Under the pieces are notes generated by a model that did not search any database, was not told the DNA's origin, and was given only the letters and a program-made list of their open reading frames with translations. Shown piece after piece: positions 33,345 to 43,973 of a DNA stretch of 64,000 nt; position 1 is the stretch's first letter; each line of letters starts with the position of its first letter. Origin of the DNA: Polytrichum commune (taxonomy: Eukaryota > Streptophyta > Polytrichopsida > Polytrichales > Polytrichaceae). The stretch covers positions 1,488,001 through 1,552,000 of the forward strand of contig OX485806.1 in assembly GCA_950295325.1 (NCBI GenBank), read 5' to 3'. The position numbers were made by a program, and so were the translations under genes.

Positions 33345-34448
33345 CTCCATGGCTTCTGACAAAAAGATTTTATGTCATGTTGGCTCTTATCATTCCCAGG
33401 AAAGAAGAAGTGAAGGATCACAACTTTGATGTTTATTTAGCACCTCTTCTCGAAGAATTTCTCATGCTATGGGAAGGAGTGTGGGCATATGATGTAGCCG
33501 CAATTAATGGTAACCAATGCTTCTTGCTACGTGCTATTTTGATGTGGACCAAACATGATTTCCCAACTCTCGGTCTTGTTTCAGGGTGTGTAACCAAGAG
33601 TTATAAGGCTTGTCCAAATTGTGGGACAAACACGATTGCAAGGTACTCCAAACCTATGCGGAAAATGACCTATACAGGGCATAGATGCCTACTTGCTCGC
33701 TCACATTCTTATCAAAAAAAGAAAAGTTGGTTTGATGGCAAGGTGGAAAGAAGAACAAAACCACGAGCTCTCCTTACAGATGAGATTTTAAAAAATGCCA
33801 CAGAACGGGAGGAATGGATTACAAAAGGGGAAAAAGTTGGAGCTAAGAGAGACCCTATACACAAGCATGGAATGAAGAGAGTGTGTGCTCTATGGAAACT
33901 TCCTTATTGGCAAGTTAGTTGGTATTGGGTTTTTTCCTTTAAGTATGATCAATTTTTTGATGCAATAACAAGTCAAATAAACCCAGTCTTAGTCTTTGAG
34001 AACATTTTTCACTTACTTATAGTCTAATGTTGAGTATAATCCAAGATATTTTTGTATTTTTGAACTAGTTGTAGTCCAAAATTACTTTAATTAGAGACTC
34101 ATTAAGTATGTAACATATTTATCGTTTATGTCATTTTTACAAGACCTTCTTATTCGCCACACTTTGGATGTAATGCACTGTGAGAAAAAATTCATTGAGC
34201 ACTTAATGAACATTATGTTTGGTGAAGCAGATACGGTGGCTATAAGAAGAAACATGCAAGGTATGAACATACATTCAAATTTATGGCCCATTCCCAATGG
34301 AAACGGAGACCTTGATTTACCTCAAGCACCCTATGTGATGTCCCCAGAGGATCGATTGACATTTGTGGGTATAATACAAAATTTGAAGGTCCCAAGTTCA
34401 TACTCAAGTTCCTTGAAGAAACGGATACATCCTGAGACTCAAAAATAA
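33345..34448 (+). pseudogene. CACTA transposase TNP2 (Transposase_21), 3' part
   Basis: Continues TNP2 after the nested insertion: MLALIIPRKEEVKD, DVYLAPLLEE, FLLRAILMWTKHDFP, GLVSGCVTKSYKACPNCG, RKMTYTGHRCLLAR, then WKLPYWQ. A GTTAGT donor follows near 33914 and the frame resumes after TTTTTACAAG near 34144 with DLLIRHTLDVMHCEKKF and LMNIMFGEADT, then LPQAPYVMSPED. The block order equals that of intact plant TNP2 proteins. The exact intron joint does not keep frame, so an indel is likely. Loss of function is clear from the stops upstream. Confidence 0.85.
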
Positions 34449-35116
34449 AGGGTTTAAAAACCCATGATTACCACATTCTCATGCAATAGGTCCTCCCTTT
34501 ATGTGTTCACACTATACTACCCAAAGGACCAAGGCTTGCAATAATTCATTTACGTTGCGTTTTTCAACAAATTTGTGCCAAAACCTTGGACCCTACGACT
34601 ATGAAGGACTTAAGAGAGGAGGTTGCAATGACATTGTGTATCCTTGAGAAAGAGTTTTCCCCCTCTATGTTCAACGTAATGACACATTTGATGTACCACC
34701 TAATGGAGGAGTTGGATCTTTGTGGTCCTATGCACACCAAATGGATGTACCCTATAGAAAGGTACATGAAGACATTGAAGAATTTTGTACAAAATAAGGC
34801 AAGGCCGGAAGGAAGCATGGTTGAGGGGTATTCCTTTGAAGAATCACTTGGTTTTTGTACAGAGTATATAAAAACATCAAAGAGCACAAAGACACAAGTG
34901 TGGGATGACCGTGAGGATCCCAAGATGTATGATGAAATGCCAGAAGGAGAGAATCATGACAGACATATGCCGACTATTTTGAGGGATTGGGCACACACAT
35001 TTATCTTGAAGAATGCGGCCACACTACAACCTTGGAAGAAATACATTCCAATGTTTACTTTAGTCAAAAGTGGTGGCATACTGTATTTACGAGGCAGTGG
35101 TTTTAATTTGCCATAG
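34449..35116 (+). pseudogene. CACTA element DUF4218 module
   Basis: Continues from GLKTHDYHILMQ through a TAG at 34487-34489 (where relatives have Gln), then LPLCVHTILPKGPR. It goes on to LREEVAMTLCILEKEFSPSMFNVMTHLMYHLMEEL, WMYPIERYMKTLKNFVQNKARPEGSMVEGYSFEE and LGFCTEYI. This is the DUF4218 segment that follows TNP2 in plant CACTA elements. The frame ends with TAG at 35116. Confidence 0.8.
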
Positions 35117-36239
35117 TGGTTTAGGTTGTGTTGCATTGATGATAATATGTTGTAATTTATAGTGCATGTAGTGAATAATAATGGTCATGCTTGGAACACT
35201 TAATAGTTCCACACTATTGTGCACCTCTCCATGAGGAGTGCCCAAAACATCATGGGCACAAGGGGGACCCCGGAGTGACACCCGGGACTTGTGGTGCCGT
35301 TGGTGAGAAGGCCCAAGTGATCCTAGTGTGGGTGAGGGCCCCGGGCGTTGGGAACGCTTCCCCACCCACAGAGGCTAGGAGGCACGAGGGTAAGGCCATG
35401 ATCTATGAGTAGCTTATAGCGTTTGATTTCTAGAATGCTAAAGAACACCTCAATTGGAGGTGTGAACTAGGAGATATGGCAATTTGAGTGGGACGCTGTC
35501 CTAGAACAGCGCCCTGGTAGAGCAGTGGCCTGGAAGTGGCTCCCGGGACTGCCAAGGTTTGAACAGGCATTACTTCCTCAATACTTGCCCAAATGGGGCA
35601 AATGAGGGGTCCATCGGCATCTACGTGAAGCTTAGATGATCATATAGTGGTTTCTTATTAGCATTGAAGATCATGCAAGGAAGTTATGGTGTTTTGAAGC
35701 TGCTAGGGGCTTCTAATCCTAGCGCTAAGGGGAAATGTGTACTTGGCCCCAACTCTTGGTAGAGAGACAAAAGGTTTCTTGATGGTGGGGTAGGGGCCAT
35801 GCCAAAAGTCCTAGAGGCTTATATGGGTGAGGTGGTGTGGCCGAACCCACCCGAGGCCGAACCCATCCATGGGCATTGGCCCAATGTGAGGGCATAATTG
35901 CCTAGTATGGTTTGGGTTGTTATAGTGTTGCTTCAACAACGCGATGATCAACATAAGATTGGATGTCCATGGATGAAAATCCACATCTAAGAATTGGTTA
36001 CCGATTAAGGGGTTAGTCCCGAATGCAAGTGTAAGAGGGTTGGTCCCCCTCCTATAAACTAAGAGGTTTGTGGTATGGGGAGCTAATCATTAGCATGGTG
36101 GAATGTGAAGGGTTAGCGCTCGTGAGCCTCACTAGAATTGAAAATGACCAAGTTAGTTAAGGGGCGTTAGCGAGGGTTGTGACACACACCATAAAATTTA
36201 TTGAAAGTTTTAGCATATTGTGTTATTTAGAATATTGAC
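35117..36239. other. Intervening sequence within the CACTA relic, with a tRNA-like SINE head
   Basis: About 1.1 kb between the DUF4218 and DUF4216 modules, much richer in G and C near 35240-35400 than the flanks. No gene. At about 35510-35570 TGGTAGAGCAGTGG and GGTTTGAAC are spaced like the A and B boxes of a tRNA gene, suggesting a SINE. Ends of the insertion could not be fixed. Confidence 0.4.
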
Positions 36240-36960
36240 AAGACTTTTGAAATGAAATTCTTGATCACAAGAGGTACGAGGATATTGTGAAAGCTCGAGA
36301 CGCATCTCGATTGCAGTATCAAAACATTCATAGGAGAAGGGGATGGAGGGCAAGGGTACAATATCCAGAGGAGTTAAGGCCGTTGCCACCCTATGAAAAG
36401 TGGATATTACCTGCCATTTCTAATGCGATCAATGATGGAGAGAAAATTGACGAAGAGATAATTCAATTGAGCATTACCCCTACCTTGAAAGCTATAGCAT
36501 ACCGATCTATGTACGCATATGGAAATTACATATGTTTGAAGAGTGTAGAGACCAATCTAGTTACAATGGATTATGGAGTGCAACTGTATTTGAAACCACG
36601 TGTCGTTCAAGTGTCAATGACAAGAACCTTGTCAACGTTGAGGTTGAATATTTAGGATATGTTGAAGAGTGCCTGGAGTTGGACTATAGCACCACATGTG
36701 TGATAGTGTTGTTGTGCAATTAGGTGAGAGCCAATTATAGAGGAGCACGGGCTACTATGAAACGCAATGAATTTCAAGTATATGTTGTCAATTTCTGAAG
36801 ATTCTTTTGCATTTCCAATCCACATTCAGCAAGTCTTCTTTTCAAATGACCCTGGCAGTGAAGATGGATGGAAAGTGGTTCTAAAGAACGAGCCTCGGTC
36901 AATGAGTGGAATGTGCTAAGGATAAAATGGTAGAGGTGCCTTGCTTGACGTTAGGGAACG
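36240..36960 (+). pseudogene. CACTA element DUF4216 module
   Basis: PYEKWILPAISNAINDGEKIDEE and TLKAIAYRSMYAYGNYICLK are followed, in the next frame, by SSYNGLWSATVFETTCRSS, VEVEYLGYVEECLELDY, then a TAG at 36721-36723 where relatives have Trp, and VRANYRGA. A third frame reads AFPIHIQQVFFSNDP and GWKVVLKNEPRS, as in plant CACTA proteins that carry DUF4216. Frameshifts and stops show decay. Confidence 0.7.
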
Positions 36961-38060
36961 ATCAAAACTATTCAAGCTTGGCTAATCCAACTCTAGGTCC
37001 ATGTGATGTGGAGAGTGATGATAGTGCAAATGAAGATGATGCAGGGCAAGAGATTAATAAGGATGAATTTGAATAAGAAGACAATGAAAACTATCTTGGA
37101 ATTTCATCTTCAGATGAAGAATGAATATCACATAAGCTATTGCATCTCATAGGTAGGACCTAGTCATTCCATTTCCTATTGCATTTTATATATGGACCTT
37201 TTATGTAGGATCAAAATTGCATGCATGTTATGGGTTGCATGCTACCAATAATGTTTGTTCTTTATGTTCAATTAGAGTATGTTTAGTCCACATATGTGTA
37301 AGGATTAATGAGTGCCATAAAACAAAAATAATTCATAAGTTGTATGTTCCCGATGGTGTGAGTATCTTAAATTCTTAAGACTATGTCTAATCTAAATGTG
37401 TGATTGAGTTATTGAATCAAGAAGACAGATTGTGTACGTAGGTGGCTTGCTCCCCATGATGTATATTTCCTCTAGTTTTGTGGACTATGCTTAGTCAGTT
37501 CGTGTGGTTGGGTTGCTCAGTCAAAAAAACCAAGAGTGATTTGGACTATGAGCAGTCAACAAGAACACCCAAATCCTTGAGTTTGGCTATCTTAGTTGGA
37601 AAAACACGGAGAGCCAATTGTTATGAGCAATTGTCACAAGGTTTTGTGCTAGTGTTAGTCCGATATCTTGTGGAACGTCGTGAATGTCGTCCTCCGTTGC
37701 GAGATCAAGTTGAGAGTGAGTTGGACTCTATCAAATTATTCTTTGCAGATCACCTAGCAAATTTCACAATCAGTCGGAGGCTGTCATACTGGAAATCAAG
37801 GAAGATGGGAAGATCAGGCAATGGAATTCTTCTGCGAGTAGTGCAAACAATTTTTACAAGTGGAAGGAAGGGTCTAGGAATCAATTGTGCGATTGTAGGA
37901 TGGAGATATTGTGTGTCGGAGGGATAGGGATTTCATATCTTGAGTATTCTTCAGACTATTATCAGAGTGACATACCTCGGGAAAAGGAAGAAGGATTTGA
38001 TGAAGAAGATACTTCATGTTCCGAATAATTGATAATAACTTACTTTCCTCATCATTTTAT
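36961..38060. other. Region with an unassigned frame
   Basis: Between 36990 and 37125 an acidic coding-like tail (DESDDSANEDD type) may end the CACTA protein. A plus-strand frame at 37478-37927 (SQGFVLVLVRYLVERRECRPPLRDQVESELDS..., RLSYWKSRKMGRSGNG) has protein-like composition but no motif I recognise; it may be a piece of a captured gene or another element. No CACTA-type terminus was found. Confidence 0.3.
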
Positions 38061-41000
38061 GGGACCCTAATGACTGAGAGGATAGGTGTTGCGAAGGTGG
38101 AATTTTCTTCTACATTCCTCAAACTTAGTCCTCCCTAGTGATTTTGTAAGAAAATCTGCTGGTTGTTCTTGAGAGGAGATGTATTCTACTTTGAAAATGT
38201 TATTTTCTACAATCTGGGAGGTCAAATGGTAATCTATTTTAAAGTGTTTTGATTTTTCATGGCAAACAAGATTGTAGCTGAGTTTGATGCTACTTTGGTT
38301 GTCACAGTAGAGGTAGGTTGGTTTGTTGTCCAAAATTTTGAGTTCTTGTGACAACCTTCTAATTCAGATGGCTTCACACGAATTCACAAGAGGATCTAGA
38401 AGTGCTAGATTGTTTCTTGGAATTCCAGGAGATAAGAGTGTTTCCGAAGAAGAAGATGTACACTCCTACTGAAATCTTGTCATCTATGTCTTGGCCGTAG
38501 TCTATGTCGGTATATCCATGCAGATGATTTTGCTCCCCTGGTTCAAAGAACAAGCCTAAGTCTGGGTACCGGCGCACATAACGCAGGATATGTTTTGCAG
38601 TTTGCAAGTATGTTTTTTGGAGATTTTGCGTGAATCTACTAACCACACTGACAACATGTGTGATATATGGTCTAGTTATGGTAAGGAAGAAAAGCTTGCC
38701 GACTAACATTCTGTATACGGTAGCATCAACATGAAGGGTAGCAATATCTTTCGGTAGGATCATGCCTTTGGGGAGAGGAGTGTGAGATGGAGCATAGTAT
38801 TCCATGTTGAATTGGTGGAGGATGCTAAGATTGTACTCGGTCTGGTGCATGCGTAGGCCGGAGGGGTCGCGATCAAATTGAACGCCTAGGTACTGCTAGA
38901 TGGGGCCAAGGTCGTTAGTTTTAAAGGTCCAGTCCAGGTGATATTTGAATTGAGTGATGAGGTGTGGATTGCTACTTGTCAAAAAAAATGTCATCAACAT
39001 AGACTATGAGAGCAATTGTGTCAGTACCGATGTGAGCGAAATAGAGTTTAGGATCAGAGTGAGATTGTGTGAAGTTCCAGGCTAGAAAGGCAGTATGGAG
39101 GTGAGCATACCAAACTCGGGGACTGTGATGTAGGCCATAAAAGAATTTTATATAGTTTGCAGACAAGATGGCCTTCTCCTAGTCTCCTTGAGGCTGGTGC
39201 ATGTAAACTTCTTCTTTCAAACTGTCATTGATGAAGGCTATCAATACGTTGATTTGGTGAATTGGCCAGTTGGATTTGGATTGTTTCCCATCGTACAAGA
39301 GGGGCAAAAATGTCCATGAAATCGACACCGAACTTTTGCTCGTAACCTCGAGCAACCAATCGAGCCTTGTAGCGATATGTCCCGCCGTTAAAGCGAGTTT
39401 TGATCTTGTAGACCCATCGGGTGGTGATGGCCTTCTTGTTGATAGGGAGCGGTACCAGGGTCCAGGTATGATTGTTGTGAATGGAATCGATTTTGGCTTG
39501 CATGGCGGTTTGCCAGTGTGGGTTGGTGTTGGCTTCCTGGAATGTAAGGAGGTTAGTCTGGTCTCTAGAGAGAGGGTCATGTTGCTCAACGTGAATGTGA
39601 GCAGCGAAATCTTGGAGGTGTTGTGGGAAGCAACGTATCTGTTCTAACCTGCGAGGGTGATCAAACATGAGAATTGTTGAGGAGTTCAGTGAAGGTGGCA
39701 TTTCAGCAGTGGAAGTCGTCGTGGAAATAGGGTTGAGTGGCGGTGGGGAGGATGACAACGACCTCGTATAGGCATGCAAGAACTATGGGTAGTGTTGGGT
39801 GTCCGGTGTGGTGTTGGTGTACTCCTGGGTGGGAGGTGGGGGCTCTTGCAAGGTTAAGAAAGTTAGTGATTCCTCTTTTTGCATTGGCGCACGAGTGTTG
39901 TTGGCTGTAGAATTTCCTTGGATAGGGTTTTTCTCAGGTTTTTTTGTTGTGCATGACGACTATCCTCTTCGATGTGGATATCTCGGGAGATAAAAGCCTT
40001 CCTGTTGGATGGTCGGTAGAATCTATATGCTTTGGCGTCCTTGTCGAAGCTGAGTAGCACACAACTCTTGAAACGAGGTTCAAGCTTGGTTCTAGAGGGT
40101 TTTGGAATGTGAGCGAAGGCTGGGGAACCAATATTCGTAAGTGGGTTACAGAAAGTTTTCTAGCTGAGAAAGATTTGTTTGGTGTTTTGTCAGGGTGTCG
40201 TTTAGTTGATTAAAGATTGAGTATGATGCTAGCACCTTCAACTGCTTCTCCCCATAGATGGCCTGGAAGGGCTTTATCCAGCAGAAGACACCGGGTGATG
40301 TCAAGTAGCGATCGATTTCAACGTTCGGCCATGCCATTCCGTTGCGGTGTGTGTGGCAGGGTGAGCTCTCTAGTTATTCCTTTTGAGGAATAGAAGCAAT
40401 AGAAGGCTTGAGACATGTATTCTTCTCTGTTCTCTGTGCAAAGAGTCTGGATGGTGTGTCGAGTGGAGCTTTCTATGAGCCGTATAAAGTGTTGAAATTT
40501 AGCCAGAACTTGGCTCTTGTGAGAGACAAATTTAGCCATAACTTTCTTGAGAAATTGTCTACAAATGTGACAAAATATCTTGCTCCTCCTGTGGAATTAA
40601 TTTTGAATGGTCTGCATACATCAGAATAAACTAGTTCTCAAAATTTTGAAGCGTGACATGTAGTTTCTTTGGGCATCTTGGTTCTAGTATGCTTCCCAAG
40701 TTGGCAACCACTACATGTCTGTTTTAAGAACTAAATTATGGGCATACCATTGACTGCACCGGAATTGATCATGCCACGGGTATGAAAAGTCCGAGTCGTT
40801 TATACCATAGAGTAACCTGTGAGCTAAGGTAAAGTCAATACACTTCAGGTCCTAGGGTTGTTGAATCACCTTGCAGTTTGTACAAACCTCTTCTGTTTTC
40901 TCTTGGAGCGAAAACTTCTAGTTCGAGGGTAGTGTTATCAATCATGAAGCATCCCTCAGACTTAAAGAAAAAGGTTTTGTTCTGGTCGGACAGAGACCCT

Positions 41001-41230
41001 ACGCTCAGTAAATTTTTCGTGATTCCTAGCGTGTAGAGAACAAATGAGATGGATTTTATTGCTCCAAAGAAACTTGGATGTTGACATTTTTGACTCCAAC
41101 TACGTTATGGTTTTGACCTCTAGCAGTATGACCTACTAGTTGGGAGATTATAGTGTGCTCACATTGATTGGTGGAGCCAAATAGGTTGCCGTTTGGTTCA
41201 TTGGTGTTTTTCGAGAGTGGTTAGCCTAGC
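38060..41230 (-). pseudogene. Copia-type retrotransposon pol, decayed
   Basis: Minus-strand relics in Copia order. About 41200-40800 is the gag-pre-integrase region (ITKNLLSVGSLSDQ). About 40720-40320 is the integrase core ending ELTLPHTPQRNGMAER. About 40070-39860 is the integrase C-terminal part (LLSFDKDAKAYRFY...). 39779-39225 is reverse transcriptase (WTLVPLP, KARLVARGYEQKFGVDF). 39166-38972 is the catalytic YVDDI. 38850-38374 reaches SWNSKKQSSTSRSSCEF. 38354-38067 is RNase H (YLYCDNQSSIKLSYN, ADFLTKSLGR). Frameshifts and stops of all three kinds occur, for instance TAG at 39179-39181 and TGA before NRSLLD. No LTRs or flanking duplication were found, and gag is absent. Confidence 0.85.
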
Positions 41231-43970
41231 CATTTGATTTTGTAGTTTAATGGCGGGCCTTGGTTTTATAGGTGTCCATGGATGTGTTGTGGGATATGGC
41301 TAGGATGGTTTCTATTTGTAGTTTTGGGTTTAGAAATTAGAGAGGAAGGGATGATAATGGGTGAGCAAGTGATCACCGGGGTGGGGGGTTGTGTCACTTA
41401 GGCGTTGTGAAAGGAGGGTGTGGTTTCGTGGGCAGACCACATCCAAGCCATACATTCATGGCACCTCATCCTACGGTCTATGAAATTTCTCTGGCATCCC
41501 GAAAAAGCTCTTCTGGATGAAATTTTAGCGGATGAAAAGTCAATGTTTGCAAGATGAAGGGGTTGATTGTTCATGTAATTGTATTAGAGCATTTGTGTGC
41601 GATTTTGAAGGTTCGTAATGGAGTTACTCTCCGGGAAACTCCATTGGGAACCATGGGAACCCCACACAAGTGCTCTCATACAACCGGTTAAATTTCATTT
41701 CATTTCAAGGTTGGTCATACAAAAAGGGCTTGGAGTTGATGGTTGGTACCCTTGGCTCTACCTTTGGGAAGGAAGAGTTAGGGATTCGATTCCCTCCATT
41801 TAGTATCATCTCTCCATTTATGAAGGATTGAGTATGAAAAATTTCATCCTAGATCCATAAGTGGATGGAGGTAGAGATTTCATCCAATGTGAAAATTTTC
41901 AAGCTCCATCCAATGTGAAGAGAAGCCAAAAGTTGGGGCAACATAGGGGCCTTTAATCTCTCATATTGCAATTGACGGTCATGATCTTCTCAGCACGCGA
42001 GTTGATGGGAGGCATTCATAGCGCCTCAGTGACGCAGGGGTGGGGGTGTGTTTGGTGGAGGGTGATGGGTGATGGGTTGTTTCTTTGGCCCTAGTTGGCG
42101 GGTTTTGGTAGTGGGGGAGTTAGTTGTAAATATATAATATTATTCAAGCATTTTCAACTAAAGACTTTTCCACTTTGATTATAAATTTCCCTCATTGCAT
42201 GGTCATTTACATACATGGTAATAATTATGTTAGCAACACTTCTACCTTGAACTCATCTTGTGTGTATTGGTAGATGTACTAAGAAGTGCTCTATGTGTAC
42301 TTTGAGCACATCCATGTGTTTTCTTTGGTCTAGGTCTAATCTAGATCTTCGAGATATCATTTTAAATTTGTCATATGTTGTAAAGGCAATGGCACATCGC
42401 TATTGGGTATGACTTGACCTCTACTTCATTCTAACTGAATTTATGTCTCCATGCCAAGGAAAGTTGCATGGTCTTGGAAAGGTCGCCTTCTAGCCCAAGT
42501 TAGTAATTGTTGCAACCATGTACTCCCACTTTTGGTATATTTCGGGAAGGTCACATAGCATTTTATGACCATTGAAACTCAATGTGACTCTTATGATTTT
42601 ATCAATAATTTGTATTACGAATAATATTTAGATTGAAGATAGATAGATAGAAAGATAGATAGAAACTCCGGTCCCTATTTAAAGGGGATTAGATTGAAGA
42701 CTTCTAAGTGTTTGTCAACAACATGCCTAAACATGACAAAAGCTTAGTTCCCATACAATTTATGACATTCTCTACATTATGGAGCACAAATTAACCTACT
42801 TCTCATATTGGTGATAACCTCTCATTGTCAATTGTGAGACAATTACCAATATGGTACTCTATGATTAGCAAATATGGGAGGGCACTTCAATTTCTTGTTG
42901 AAAATTTTCAGGTTCAAATCAAAATCATGTATATGATATCTTGTCAACCTGTAAAAGCTTGGTTATGTGTGGATGGTGGCTTAGGTTACAATGACAAGGT
43001 ACAAGATGTATCTATCAATTTTGAGGTGTGAATTCGTGTGTGGATTTGTGCAACCACAAGGAAGATAGTGGCTGGATGTTTTGATGTTGTGTTAACAAAC
43101 ATGGTTGGAGATACTCATTTGCTTGAGCTAAAGAAGAAGGCCTTGGATCTTACTTTTTATAATACATATTTGATTTGACTTGGAATCCCAACACTTTCAA
43201 ACAATCATTTTACCCCTAAATTCCTTCATTTAAGTTCATATAGAGTAATATCACAAAACGTGATATTTGATTATTATTATTATTATTATTATTATTTAAA
43301 AAATGCTTCAAAGTGAGCATGTAAGGGGAAAATTTCACTTCCCTTTCCCCCACCCCCAATGGTACATGTCAATATTCAAATAAACAAGTTATAAACGGTC
43401 TCAATATCCAAATTTGAAGCAATACATATTTGACATTACAAATCATGAATTCTAAATAAATATACACCAATATCATGTGGTATTTGTTTTCCGCTAAGTA
43501 AATCATATACCGTTGTTAATGGTTCGGTGGAGCATCACGGAACCCTTAAGTATATAATTTAAACTGTAATATTGGATCAAACTTATTGTATAATATAAAC
43601 TAATGTAATGGTTATAAATGAAAAAATTACCAATGCAAAGTAGCAGACACACATCTCCACTCCACGTGTATCCACAAAGTGAAATTGACTTTGTCTCGGT
43701 AAATCAGAACCACAAGTCTCCACAATAAATCACATTATTCAAATGTTGATGTACTAATGTTTGTCACCTAGGACACCACATAGAATGAGTAAATGTTCAG
43801 GCCCAACCCTAGTGTAAAGCCTTTGGGCCAAATTTGATGAAATCGCGCAATCCTAGTAAGCCCGATTTAATTTTTTAAGAGTTCTAGTGGGCCTAATTAG
43901 TGTGGGTATCAATGAGACAGAGTCCAGAGTCCAGACCACATCCTGGCCATTCTGCCTCACCCATAAGATA
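41231..43970. other. AT-rich non-coding region with SINE-like and simple repeats
   Basis: No gene supported. Near 41730-41810 GATTCGATTCCCTCC resembles a tRNA B box, with a possible A box 40 bp upstream; this may be a SINE. A GATAGATAGAAA microsatellite lies at 42636-42664, followed by ACTCCGGTCC, a phrase that also follows AGATAGATAAAA near 57553. An ATT trinucleotide run lies at 43270-43296. Confidence 0.45.
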
Positions 43971-43973
43971 CTT

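Noticed and set aside
37478-37927. 149-codon frame as a CACTA gene product
   Set aside because: No motif shared with known CACTA proteins could be seen; left as unassigned.
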